64,000 nucleotides of DNA from Citrobacter amalonaticus (GTDB lineage Bacteria > Pseudomonadota > Gammaproteobacteria > Enterobacterales > Enterobacteriaceae). Below the pieces are notes generated by a model that saw only the letters and a list, made by a program, of their open reading frames with translations, was not told the DNA's origin and searched no databases. Below, piece after piece: positions 28,973-37,239 of the stretch. The position numbers and the translations under genes are program-made. Position 1 is the stretch's first letter. Every line of letters starts with the position of its first letter. The DNA lies in assembly GCF_018323885.1 (NCBI RefSeq), contig NZ_AP024585.1, forward strand, positions 4,030,001 to 4,094,000. The letters are read 5' to 3'.

Positions 28973-29081
28973 GGTCGCCCCGCGTTAGCTTACTGTTTTT
29001 GTTGAATAAATAATCAGATTTTTCTATATCACAATTTACAATCGCTATAACGCCCGCCAACTGTACGCTCTGCTTTTTACC

Positions 29082-29126
29082 TTGCGCTACATCAAAAAAA
29101 TCGTAAACATCCTTGATGCAAATCAC
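29082..29126 (+). promoter_or_regulatory. Two FNR sites upstream of nrdDG
   Basis: TTGATGCAAATCAC at 29113-29126 matches TTGAT-N4-ATCAA at 9 of 10 bases. TTGCGCTACATCAA at 29082-29095 matches at 8 of 10. E. coli nrdDG is known to need FNR. The proximal site overlaps the first NrdR box by four bases. Confidence 0.75.
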
Positions 29127-29169
29127 TATATATAGAACTTAAAATGCAATCCGCCCCAACATGTTGTAT
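29123..29169 (+). promoter_or_regulatory. Pair of NrdR boxes at the nrdDG promoter
   Basis: Box 1 (29123-29138) has the core CTATATATAG; box 2 (29154-29169) has the core CAACATGTTG. Their centres are exactly 31 bp apart, three helical turns, as usual for paired NrdR boxes. NrdR bound to (d)ATP represses ribonucleotide reductase operons. Confidence 0.85.
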
Positions 29170-29218
29170 TAATCAACTACATTTACAACAACAATGATGT
29201 CCACAGTCAAGGTGACTT

Positions 29219-29305
29219 TGTGGATAACATGGGACTGGATTGCGGGAAGTGATTGGATAGAGAGATGAATAACCATATCAACGCCTCCCGAGCCTCTGTG
29301 GATAA
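29219..29305 (-). promoter_or_regulatory. Two perfect DnaA boxes in the nrdD leader
   Basis: TGTGGATAA, the complement of the consensus DnaA box TTATCCACA, occurs at 29219-29227 and again at 29297-29305 in the same orientation, 78 bp apart. A weaker opposite-facing box (ATGTCCACA) lies near 29198-29206. All lie between the NrdR boxes and the nrdD start. Confidence 0.7.
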
Positions 29306-29332
29306 CCTGTTCTTATACATTATGGAGTGATC

Positions 29333-31471
29333 ATGACACCGCATGTGATGAAACGAGATGGCTGTAAAGTGCCGTTTAAATCAGAGCGCATCAAAGAAGC
29401 CATTCTGCGTGCAGCTAAAGCAGCGGGAGTCGATGACGCAGATTACTGCGCCACCGTCGCAGAAGTCGTTAGCAGTCAGATGGACGCGCGTAGCCAGGTC
29501 GATATTAATGAGATCCAGACGGCGGTTGAAAACCAACTGATGTCAGGCCCTTACAAGCAGCTGGCGCGCGCCTACATTGAATATCGCCATGACCGTGATA
29601 TTCAGCGAGAGAAACGCGGTCGTCTGAACCAGGAAATTCGCGGCCTGGTAGAACAGACCAATTCCGCGTTGCTCAATGAAAACGCCAATAAAGACAGTAA
29701 AGTCATCCCGACCCAGCGCGACCTGCTGGCCGGTATCGTCGCCAAACACTACGCCCGTCAGCATCTGCTGCCGCGTGATGTGGTACAGGCGCACGAGCGC
29801 GGTGATATTCACTACCATGATCTTGACTATTCCCCGTTCTTCCCGATGTTCAACTGCATGCTTATCGATCTCAAAGGGATGCTGACGCAGGGCTTTAAGA
29901 TGGGTAACGCAGAAATCGAGCCGCCAAAATCCATCTCTACCGCCACCGCCGTGACCGCGCAAATCATCGCGCAGGTCGCCAGCCATATTTACGGCGGCAC
30001 CACCATTAACCGTATTGATGAAGTACTGGCGCCATTCGTGACTGCCAGCTTTAACAAGCACCGTAAGACGGCGGAAGAGTGGCAAATTCCGGATACCGAC
30101 GGCTACGCGCATTCCCGTACCGAGAAAGAGTGCTACGACGCCTTCCAGTCTCTGGAATATGAGGTCAATACGCTGCATACCGCCAACGGCCAGACGCCAT
30201 TTGTGACCTTTGGTTTCGGCCTGGGTACCAGTTGGGAATCGCGCCTGATTCAGCAGTCCATTCTGCGTAACCGTATCGCCGGTCTGGGCAAAAATCGCAA
30301 AACCGCCGTGTTCCCGAAACTGGTGTTTGCGATTCGTGACGGCCTGAACCACAAATTTGGCGATCCGAACTACGACATCAAACAACTGGCGCTGGAGTGT
30401 GCCAGCAAGCGCATGTATCCGGACATCCTGAACTACGATCAGGTCGTGAAAGTCACCGGTTCGTTCAAAACCCCGATGGGCTGCCGCAGCTTCCTCGGCG
30501 TGTGGGAAAACGAGAAAGGCGAACAGGTTCACGATGGGCGTAACAACCTCGGCGTGATCAGCCTTAACCTGCCGCGTATCGCGCTGGAAGCAGGTGGTGA
30601 TGAGCCGACGTTCTGGAAACTGCTGGACGATCGTCTGACGCTGGCGCGTAAAGCGCTAATGACCCGTATTGCCCGTCTGGAAGGCGTTAAGGCTCGCGTC
30701 GCGCCGATCCTCTATATGGAAGGCGCCTGCGGCGTACGTCTGAAAGCCGATGATGATATCGCGGAAATCTTCAAAAACGGTCGTGCATCGATTTCACTGG
30801 GCTACATTGGTATCCACGAAACCATCAACGCGCTGTTTGGTGATACGCATGTCTACGACAGCGAAGCGCTGCGCGCGAAAGCGGTTGCCATTGTTGAGCA
30901 TCTGCGTCAGGCCGTCGATAAATGGAAAGAAGAGACCGGCTACGGCTTTAGCCTGTACAGCACGCCGAGTGAAAACCTGTGTGACCGCTTCTGCCGTCTG
31001 GATACCGCCGAGTTTGGCGTCGTGCCGGGCGTCACCGATAAAGGATACTACACCAACAGTTTCCACCTCGATGTGGAGAAGAAGGTGAACCCGTACGACA
31101 AAATCGATTTTGAAGCGCCTTACCCGCCGTTGGCGAGCGGTGGCTTCATTTGCTATGGCGAATACCCGAACATCCAGCACAACCTGAAAGCGCTGGAAGA
31201 TGTCTGGGACTACAGCTATCAGCATGTGCCGTATTACGGCACCAATACGCCAATCGATGAATGCTACGAGTGCGGCTTTACCGGTGAGTTCGAATGCACC
31301 AGCAAAGGCTTCACCTGTCCGAAATGCGGTAATCACGACGCGGCACGCGTGTCGGTAACCCGCCGCGTCTGCGGTTATTTAGGCAGCCCGGACGCACGTC
31401 CGTTTAACGCCGGTAAACAAGAAGAAGTGAAGCGTCGCGTTAAACATTTAGGGAATGGGCAGATCGGTTAA
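29333..31471 (+). CDS. nrdD: Anaerobic ribonucleoside-triphosphate reductase NrdD
   Basis: NrdD is the oxygen-sensitive class III reductase that turns NTPs into dNTPs, using formate and a glycyl radical. The 712-residue protein begins with an ATP-cone domain (residues 3-95), which sets overall activity. It has the barrel domain with active-site cysteines, a C-terminal zinc ribbon (CYECG ... CPKCG, about 643-665), and the radical glycine in RVCGYLGSP (Gly about 681). The start at 29333 follows GGAGTGATC; an in-frame GTG two codons earlier overlaps that site. NrdG, needed to form the radical, is encoded next. Confidence 0.97.
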   Translation: MTPHVMKRDGCKVPFKSERIKEAILRAAKAAGVDDADYCATVAEVVSSQMDARSQVDINEIQTAVENQLMSGPYKQLARAYIEYRHDRDIQREKRGRLNQEIRGLVEQTNSALLNENANKDSKVIPTQRDLLAGIVAKHYARQHLLPRDVVQAHERGDIHYHDLDYSPFFPMFNCMLIDLKGMLTQGFKMGNAEIEPPKSISTATAVTAQIIAQVASHIYGGTTINRIDEVLAPFVTASFNKHRKTAEEWQIPDTDGYAHSRTEKECYDAFQSLEYEVNTLHTANGQTPFVTFGFGLGTSWESRLIQQSILRNRIAGLGKNRKTAVFPKLVFAIRDGLNHKFGDPNYDIKQLALECASKRMYPDILNYDQVVKVTGSFKTPMGCRSFLGVWENEKGEQVHDGRNNLGVISLNLPRIALEAGGDEPTFWKLLDDRLTLARKALMTRIARLEGVKARVAPILYMEGACGVRLKADDDIAEIFKNGRASISLGYIGIHETINALFGDTHVYDSEALRAKAVAIVEHLRQAVDKWKEETGYGFSLYSTPSENLCDRFCRLDTAEFGVVPGVTDKGYYTNSFHLDVEKKVNPYDKIDFEAPYPPLASGGFICYGEYPNIQHNLKALEDVWDYSYQHVPYYGTNTPIDECYECGFTGEFECTSKGFTCPKCGNHDAARVSVTRRVCGYLGSPDARPFNAGKQEEVKRRVKHLGNGQIG

Positions 31472-31489
31472 TTTCCGTTTGCAAAGGCC

Positions 31490-31572
31490 GTAGGCCTGAT
31501 AAGACGCCATCGCGTCGCCATCAGGCATCACAATGTTGCCGGATGGCGGTGCAAGCACCTTATCCGGCCTAC
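31490..31572. repeat. BIME (two inverted REP units) in the nrdD-nrdG gap
   Basis: GTAGGCCTGATAAGACG ... CATCAGGC and GCCGGATGGCGGTGC ... ATCCGGCCTAC are two oppositely oriented REP palindromes. They lie directly before the ERIC element at 31602-31730. Confidence 0.9.
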
Positions 31573-31601
31573 TACCGCTAACTACAGTTCCAATGTCGTG
31601 G

Positions 31602-31730
31602 TTTTCCTCTAAGCAGTTGGTGTTGTAGCAAGGCGGCAAACGAACGAATCCCGGGGAGCTTACATCAGTAAGTGACCCGGGTGAGTGAGAGCGGCCAACA
31701 CAGCTACAGCGCCAAATGCAACGAGGAAAA
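31602..31730. repeat. ERIC (IRU) element ending at the nrdG start codon
   Basis: This 129-bp imperfect palindrome has inverted ends TTTTCCTC (31602-31609) and GAGGAAAA (31723-31730). Its central core, GGGGAGCTTACAT and AGTAAGTGACCCGGGTGAG, is the sequence targeted by the classical ERIC1R/ERIC2 typing primers. Its right end supplies the GAGG ribosome site of nrdG, whose ATG begins at 31731. Confidence 0.88.
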
Positions 31731-32195
31731 ATGAATTATCACCAGTATTATCCCGTCGATATCGTTAACGGCCCCGGTACCCGCTGCACCCTGTTTGTTT
31801 CAGGGTGCGTACACGAATGCCCCGGCTGCTATAACAAAAGCACCTGGCGGCTGAACTCCGGTCAGCCGTTCACGAAAGCAATGGAAGACCAGATCATCCG
31901 CGATCTGAACGATACGCGGATCCACCGCCAGGGGATCTCCCTTTCCGGCGGCGATCCGCTTCATCCGCAGAACGTACCGGATATCCTGAAGCTGGTGCAG
32001 CGCATTCGTGCTGAATGTGCAGGTAAAGATATCTGGGTGTGGACCGGCTATAAGCTGGATGAACTCAACGCCGCGCAAATGCAGGTTGTGGACCTCATTA
32101 ACGTGCTGGTGGACGGCAAATTTGTGCAGGATCTGAAAGACCCGGCGCTGATCTGGCGCGGCAGCAGCAACCAGGTTGTCCATCATTTACGGTAA
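31731..32195 (+). CDS. nrdG: Anaerobic ribonucleotide reductase-activating protein NrdG
   Basis: NrdG is a radical-SAM enzyme that makes the glycyl radical on NrdD. The 154-residue protein contains the cluster motif CVHECPGC (Cys26, Cys30, Cys33), the GE-like SLSGGDPLHP segment that binds SAM, and the short length typical of the NrdG branch. The start at 31731 (MNYHQYYP) has GAGG five bases before it, within the end of the ERIC element. It is downstream of nrdD by 259 bases of repeats. It converges with the regulator at 32243-34153, and no intrinsic terminator is obvious in the 47-base gap. Confidence 0.96.
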   Translation: MNYHQYYPVDIVNGPGTRCTLFVSGCVHECPGCYNKSTWRLNSGQPFTKAMEDQIIRDLNDTRIHRQGISLSGGDPLHPQNVPDILKLVQRIRAECAGKDIWVWTGYKLDELNAAQMQVVDLINVLVDGKFVQDLKDPALIWRGSSNQVVHHLR

Positions 32196-32242
32196 ACACT
32201 ATGGCGGACAGCATCTGCTTTCCGTCTTTCCTGCCCCTCCCA

Positions 32243-34153
32243 TCAAAAACGACTCACACACTCCATTGCCACCGCTTTAAACTCGGCGAAGTTTTGGCTG
32301 CCGCACAGTCGCGTCATAGCGCGTTCACGCAGGAAAGTGACAAAGATATCGTAGATGGCCATTGCCTCTTCGTACTCGCTTTTACTGATAGCGAGTAAAA
32401 AGATCACATGTGCGGTTTCGTCCCCCCAGGCGATACCCTGCGGGGCGAGCACCGTGTAGACCACCGTTTTTTTCGCCAGCAGTCCGAGGGCGTGCGGCAG
32501 CGCAATGCTGTCACCGAGCATCGTGCTGACAATCGCCTCACGTTCCACCACCGAATCGAGGAATTCCGCGTCGACAAATCCTTCACGCTGCAACTGATCG
32601 CACAAGGTTTTAAACAGCGTCTGCTGGTCCATCTCGCCTTCGATAATACGAAAATGCGCGGCATCGAAGTATTTGTTCAGCATCCACGGACGGGTTCTGT
32701 CTACCAGCACTAACTTACCGATCTGCTCCAGTTGATAGTCGGTAGGAAACGGAGCGATCTGCACGACCGGCTTGTCTTTCTCACCGATCCGCGCCGTGGC
32801 GATCACAAAGTCCTCCGCGATACTCTCGCGCTGTTCGTAATCACGCAGCGTCAGCGTGTTTACAATCTCGATCTGCGGATATTTGCGCGCCAGTACCGCT
32901 TCAATCATCCGCACCATCGCATTTCCCGTGTCGCAGACCAGCAGAACTTTTGGCTGCCGCTGGTAACCGATGTTGTAACTACGTTCAAGCCCAACGCCGA
33001 TGTGTAACACCAGAAAGCCGATCTCGTTTTCGCTGATGGCGTAAGGGGTGTATTTACCCCAACTGGAGACTGCCGCCAGGGTCATATCCCATGCCATGGG
33101 ATAGTGTTGCTTGATGTTCTCCAGCAGCGGGTTCGGGATCATGATCTGATAGCGCACCCGGGTGATCATCGTTTTGATGTGAGTGAGTAAATCCGCATGA
33201 AGCTGGTTATCATTCAACAGGTTATAGTTGTACTGGCTGTTGATAAACCGCAGGATGTAATTGACCAGCGCTTCCTCGTCGTCGGCATTGATCGCACTGG
33301 GCGCAATCTCCTGCACCTGCCGCGCCGCGATATGTACCTTCAGCCAGTTCTCTTCCGACACCGACAGCGGATGATTTGCCAGATGCTGCACGACAGCGGC
33401 AATCTCACGCGCCGCCAGGCACACGTTCTCTTCCACCTCTTCGTTGGTGAATTCCGACAACGGATACCCTTCGCTGATACGGCGTACCGCGACCGCGCAG
33501 TACAGACGTAAAAACAACTCGCCTTCGTCAGTAAGGCGAATATGGAAGCGATTGAAAATCTCCTCAAGCAGCGGTTGAAGCTGCGATGGCACCCCGGCAT
33601 ACAGCGCCTCTTCGGTCACCAGCGGATTAGCGGGATCCTGCTGCGCCAGCGTCCAGAGAAGGTCGGTCAGGCAGGCGCGGATCGCCATCTCGCTGCCGAA
33701 CAGTTTCATGCCATGGCGCGGACGCGTTTCCAGCGTCAAATGATAGCGTTGCAGCCATTCACGCACTTCTGCCATGTCGTTTTGTAGCGTCGCCCGACTG
33801 ACAAACCATTCATCAGCTAAATCTTCGAGTTTGAGAGAAAAGGCGGATGTCAGAAAACGTACCATCAGGTAATGTACGCGTTCCTGACTGGTGCGCGGAA
33901 TTCGCAGCGCGCTGGGCTGCTGCGATTGCAGGGACTGATAGCTTGCCGGGTCATCGATCCTGAGCTGATAACCGTTGCCCCGGCTGAGGATAAACTGCGC
34001 GCCGTGCTGAGTCAGCAGGGCGTTGAGCGCTGTAATATCAGCACGAACAGTTCGTGTGGAAACCGACAACCGCTGCGCCAGCTCATCCTGCGGCAGCGTC
34101 TCGTTTTGCAACATCGTAAACAGTTGCGCCAAACGTTGGTTGGGGAATCGCAC
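32243..34153 (-). CDS. PRD-containing transcriptional activator with EIIB and EIIA domains
   Basis: This 636-residue BglG/MtlR-type regulator has an N-terminal winged HTH (about 1-60, recognition part SVSTRTVRADITAL) and a second Mga-like HTH (about 95-165). Two PTS regulation domains follow (about 185-285 and 295-400), then an EIIB-like domain with a candidate phospho-cysteine in LLVCDTGNA (about 408-416). A C-terminal EIIA-fructose-like domain has the histidine in DSIALPHALG (about 545-554). Such proteins are activated or silenced by phosphorylation from the PTS. It is the last gene of the nine-gene unit, 16 bases after the aldolase gene, and likely controls it. No standard EIIC partner is encoded nearby. 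Confidence 0.88.
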   Translation of the reverse strand: MRFPNQRLAQLFTMLQNETLPQDELAQRLSVSTRTVRADITALNALLTQHGAQFILSRGNGYQLRIDDPASYQSLQSQQPSALRIPRTSQERVHYLMVRFLTSAFSLKLEDLADEWFVSRATLQNDMAEVREWLQRYHLTLETRPRHGMKLFGSEMAIRACLTDLLWTLAQQDPANPLVTEEALYAGVPSQLQPLLEEIFNRFHIRLTDEGELFLRLYCAVAVRRISEGYPLSEFTNEEVEENVCLAAREIAAVVQHLANHPLSVSEENWLKVHIAARQVQEIAPSAINADDEEALVNYILRFINSQYNYNLLNDNQLHADLLTHIKTMITRVRYQIMIPNPLLENIKQHYPMAWDMTLAAVSSWGKYTPYAISENEIGFLVLHIGVGLERSYNIGYQRQPKVLLVCDTGNAMVRMIEAVLARKYPQIEIVNTLTLRDYEQRESIAEDFVIATARIGEKDKPVVQIAPFPTDYQLEQIGKLVLVDRTRPWMLNKYFDAAHFRIIEGEMDQQTLFKTLCDQLQREGFVDAEFLDSVVEREAIVSTMLGDSIALPHALGLLAKKTVVYTVLAPQGIAWGDETAHVIFLLAISKSEYEEAMAIYDIFVTFLRERAMTRLCGSQNFAEFKAVAMECVSRF

Positions 34154-34169
34154 ATCACTCTCCTCGTTT

Positions 34170-34910
34170 TTAACCTACACACGCCCTGGTCAGCGCCAGC
34201 AACTGGCGCACATCGTCCGGACGGGTGTTTCCGCTTACCTTATCAATAATAGAACTATAAATGTGAGGAATGATTTTACTGACGCCCGCGTCGAGGGCAA
34301 TTTGCAGAATCTCAGCGTAGTTTTCCAGATCGATCCCGCCGGTTGGCTCCAGCCAGAAATCATGACACGCACAGGCTTCAGCCACCGCGTTAAACTCGTC
34401 ACGGCATTTCAGACCGCCCATCGGGAAGTATTTGATCGAGCTACCGCCCATATCTTTCAGCAGCGCGATAGCCGTTTCGACCGGGACAATGCCGTCCGCC
34501 GCTTTGCTACTCAGCGGCCCGGTGGAAATTTTGACCAGACCAGGCGTACCAGTCGGCGATACCAGACCGTTGACCACCGTCTCACTCTGCCCGAGCAGGG
34601 CGCGGCTGGTTGCCACGCCGGTGAACACCTGGTTGACGTGTTGCGGCTGAACCTGGCGAGAGATTTCACTGACCATCGCCGACTGGTTCGGATCGCCCGC
34701 CCCCAGCCCTACGGAGAGCGCATTGTGGATAAGTGCCGCGTAGTCACGCATATCCGCCACCGCGCTTTCGACATCCGGGTAATTTTTGGAGAGTACACCC
34801 ACCAGCACATGACCTTCCGCCGCGTCGTAAATGTCACGCGCGTTCTCTTTCGAGCCGGCCAGTACATTCAGGCAGACGCGATCGCGATAAAAGTTCGGGG
34901 TCAATTTCAT
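34170..34910 (-). CDS. KDGP aldolase-family protein (DgaF-like)
   Basis: The 246-residue TIM-barrel protein belongs to the family of DgaF, which cleaves 2-keto-3-deoxy-6-phosphogluconate to pyruvate and glyceraldehyde-3-phosphate. The Schiff-base lysine is most likely in SSIKYFPMGGLK, followed by DFWLEPTGGID, which fits the phosphate-binding end of the barrel. The start codon overlaps the stop of the DgaE-like gene by four bases, indicating translational coupling. It would catalyse the last dedicated step of the pathway in this operon. The exact substrate stereochemistry cannot be read from sequence. Confidence 0.85.
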   Translation of the reverse strand: MKLTPNFYRDRVCLNVLAGSKENARDIYDAAEGHVLVGVLSKNYPDVESAVADMRDYAALIHNALSVGLGAGDPNQSAMVSEISRQVQPQHVNQVFTGVATSRALLGQSETVVNGLVSPTGTPGLVKISTGPLSSKAADGIVPVETAIALLKDMGGSSIKYFPMGGLKCRDEFNAVAEACACHDFWLEPTGGIDLENYAEILQIALDAGVSKIIPHIYSSIIDKVSGNTRPDDVRQLLALTRACVG

Positions 34911-36025
34911 GCTTGTTTCTCCTGATTAATCACGTCGCCAATCCGGTGCGCCACAATGTCCAACTGTGCACGATCAACACTGCGCACATCTGCTTCAATA
35001 ATTCCTTCGTTGGCTTTGTAACCACGGAAGTAAATCGCGTATTCACCCTGCTTGAGGGCTTCCACCAGTTCGCCTGTCGCGATGCCGGTAACAGCTTCAT
35101 CAAACTTAATTTCTGCGCGGGCGATATCCCGTCCCGCGCTGTCCCACACCACGCGAGCGGTCACACCGTTGAGCGCATTCAGCGCATCAATAAACGGCGA
35201 CATTTTTTCCACCATCTCCGCGCCGCTCTCTTTCTGCGCATTCAAATAGAGTTCAATGGCACAGGTCAGGCCGAGAATCCCCTCTTTGCCGACCTTCATC
35301 GCCCGACCAATACCCGCCGTCTGGCGTTTCACCCACTCGACGTACTGGGTTTTGCCGATGACCAGTCCGCTGGTAGGGCCTTCGATCGCCTTCGCGCCGC
35401 TGTAGATCACCAGATCGGCCCCCGAACGGTAGTAGCACTGCAGATCTTCTTCCGCCGCCGCATCAACAATCAGCGGCAGATTGTGTTTACGCGCCACGAC
35501 GACGGCCTGCTCAACGCTGAGCATGCTTTTTTGTACGCAGTGGTGGGATTTGATGTAAAGAATCGCCGCCGTGCGTGGGGTGATTGCCGCCGCCAGCTGT
35601 GCGGCAGAGCATTCATTGGCATATCCGGCTTCCACCAGCTTGCCACCGCCCAGCGCCACCATCGTGCCAACCGGCGCACCAAAGTTAACGTTGTGCCCTT
35701 TCGGCAACACGATTTCGTTATTCTCAATCGGTGTGACGTGCAGGTTCTCCAGCAACCAGTCGCTGTCCTGGACCAGCACGGCGGCCACCGACTGAGCAAT
35801 GCCCGCAGACGCACAGGAAACCACCGTCGCCCCTTCCACATCCAGCAGCTTCGCAATGTATTCCCCGGTTTTATTCACCAGATCTTTCATCTCAAAGTAC
35901 TGGTTCATACCGGCCATCGCCGCTTCCACCACTTCCGGGCGCGGCGTGGACACGCCCAGCGCCGTCATTCGTCCGGAGGTATTAATTACCTGCTTTAAAT
36001 GGTATTTCTCAAAAATCGAAGGCAT
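34907..36025 (-). CDS. DgaE-like PLP-dependent ammonia lyase (SelA family)
   Basis: The 372-residue protein has the selenocysteine-synthase/aminotransferase fold. The PLP lysine is expected in IYSGAKAIEGPTSG (Lys about 215), with the upstream LIVDAAAEEDL supplying the Asp that pairs with the pyridine nitrogen. In Salmonella, DgaE removes ammonia from D-glucosaminate-6-phosphate to give KDGP. A selenocysteine role is unlikely because the gene lies in a catabolic operon. It overlaps the amidohydrolase gene by 17 bases at its start and the aldolase gene by four at its end. Confidence 0.86.
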   Translation of the reverse strand: MPSIFEKYHLKQVINTSGRMTALGVSTPRPEVVEAAMAGMNQYFEMKDLVNKTGEYIAKLLDVEGATVVSCASAGIAQSVAAVLVQDSDWLLENLHVTPIENNEIVLPKGHNVNFGAPVGTMVALGGGKLVEAGYANECSAAQLAAAITPRTAAILYIKSHHCVQKSMLSVEQAVVVARKHNLPLIVDAAAEEDLQCYYRSGADLVIYSGAKAIEGPTSGLVIGKTQYVEWVKRQTAGIGRAMKVGKEGILGLTCAIELYLNAQKESGAEMVEKMSPFIDALNALNGVTARVVWDSAGRDIARAEIKFDEAVTGIATGELVEALKQGEYAIYFRGYKANEGIIEADVRSVDRAQLDIVAHRIGDVINQEKQA

Positions 36026-37142
36026 GTTCCGCGCTCCCTTGTTCGGTCATATAGCCCTTGCCCGCACGTATTGCGGCAAGCGGCACCAGCAGTTTTTCAG
36101 CCTGTAAGCTGTCATTTTCGGCATCGATCAGCACGGTTGGCTGACGCTTCAGCGTAAAGAGGGTTAAGTCAGCGTCCAGACCTGGCTGGAGGCGACCTTT
36201 GGATTTCAGACGCAAGCCGTCGGCGGCATTCGCCGTCACACAGTTGATGACTTGCGGCAGCGACATCCCGATGGCGAGGAATTTCGACATCACATTCGCC
36301 AGCGAATGCACCGGGCCGTTAATACGGTTGCGGCAATAGATATCAGAACTGATGGTGTGCGGCAGAATGCCTAAGCTGATGGCACGTTTCGCCACCGCAA
36401 AACTCAGGCTGGCCGTGCCGTGCCCGACGTCCAGACGCACGCCGCGCTGAATCGCCCGGGTGACCGAGGCGCGCAGTTCACCCTCCGGCGTCAGAATGCG
36501 ATTGGGTTTTCCGTTGTAGCAGTGGGTGATGATATCGCCCGCCGTCAGGCGCTCCGCGATCTCATCCAGATCCGGCGGGTTATTGCCAATGTGGACCATC
36601 AGGGGCAAATCACCGTTCGCTTGCTGCATCGCTTTGGCACGTTCCAGCGGCGTGATGCCATTTTCACCCACCACGCTGCTGCTCATACGCGCTTTCAGGC
36701 CGACGATGAAATCAGGGTAGCGTTTCACCGCCTGCTGTACCGCGTCGGCATCGATGTTGGCCATATTCGCCAGTTCGTTTTGTGCAATCAGCCCGACGCG
36801 GGAGATATTCAGAAGTGCATAGACTTCCGTCGCGGCGTCGCGCGTGAGGGTATAGAAATCATCAATATCATCGGCACCGGTACTGCCCGCATCCACCACG
36901 GTCGTCACGCCGGTGGCAATGCCTACGCTGTCCGGTTCGTCGTGATAAATCGGGGAATTTGGATAACAGTGAACGTGGGAATCAATCCATCCGGCGCTGA
37001 CGTAGTACTCGCCGTTGAGCTCAACGGTTTTCACCGCCGGGTCGTTTATCTCGCCTAACGCGGCGATTTTGCCGTCCTTCAGGGCGATATCACAGACCGT
37101 ATCGTCAACCAGACGCGCACGGCGAAGGAGTAAATCAAACAT
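36009..37142 (-). CDS. Amidohydrolase/deacetylase-family metalloenzyme
   Basis: The 377-residue protein has the amidohydrolase superfamily metal site. This includes HVHCYP (about residues 56-61), a candidate carbamylated lysine in VGLKARMSS, histidines in MVHIGNNPPD and ITHCYNGKP, and the aspartate-containing DVGHGTAS. The ordering resembles dihydroorotase-like and N-acyl-amino-sugar deacetylases. In this operon, removal of an N-acyl group before the DgaE-like deamination is the natural role, but this is inference. The ATG at 37142 has GGAGAGAG upstream. A REP pair lies between it and the DUF4310 gene. Confidence 0.82.
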   Translation of the reverse strand: MFDLLLRRARLVDDTVCDIALKDGKIAALGEINDPAVKTVELNGEYYVSAGWIDSHVHCYPNSPIYHDEPDSVGIATGVTTVVDAGSTGADDIDDFYTLTRDAATEVYALLNISRVGLIAQNELANMANIDADAVQQAVKRYPDFIVGLKARMSSSVVGENGITPLERAKAMQQANGDLPLMVHIGNNPPDLDEIAERLTAGDIITHCYNGKPNRILTPEGELRASVTRAIQRGVRLDVGHGTASLSFAVAKRAISLGILPHTISSDIYCRNRINGPVHSLANVMSKFLAIGMSLPQVINCVTANAADGLRLKSKGRLQPGLDADLTLFTLKRQPTVLIDAENDSLQAEKLLVPLAAIRAGKGYMTEQGSAEHAFDF

Positions 37143-37156
37143 GTCTCTCTCCTTTT

Positions 37157-37236
37157 GCCGGATAGCGGCGTAACCACCCTATCCGGCCAACAAAGACGCG
37201 CTTATCCGTAGGCCTGATAAGCGCTTTGCCATCAGG
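37157..37236. repeat. BIME (two REP units) within the DUF4310-amidohydrolase gap
   Basis: GCCGGATAGCGGC ... ATCCGGCC and GTAGGCCTGATAAGCGC ... CATCAGG are inverted REP palindromes. They separate the transport half from the enzyme half of the operon and may stabilise the upstream message. Confidence 0.85.
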
Positions 37237-37239
37237 TAA

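Noticed and set aside
34733..35998. 421-codon open frame on the plus strand
   Set aside because: It lies antisense to the DgaE-like gene and part of the aldolase gene, both of which have clear family motifs; its protein is rich in His/Arg with no domain.
34907..36025. Selenocysteine synthase (SelA) function for the PLP gene
   Set aside because: SelA-like fold only; the operon encodes sugar-acid enzymes, and the gene resembles DgaE in context and length more than SelA.
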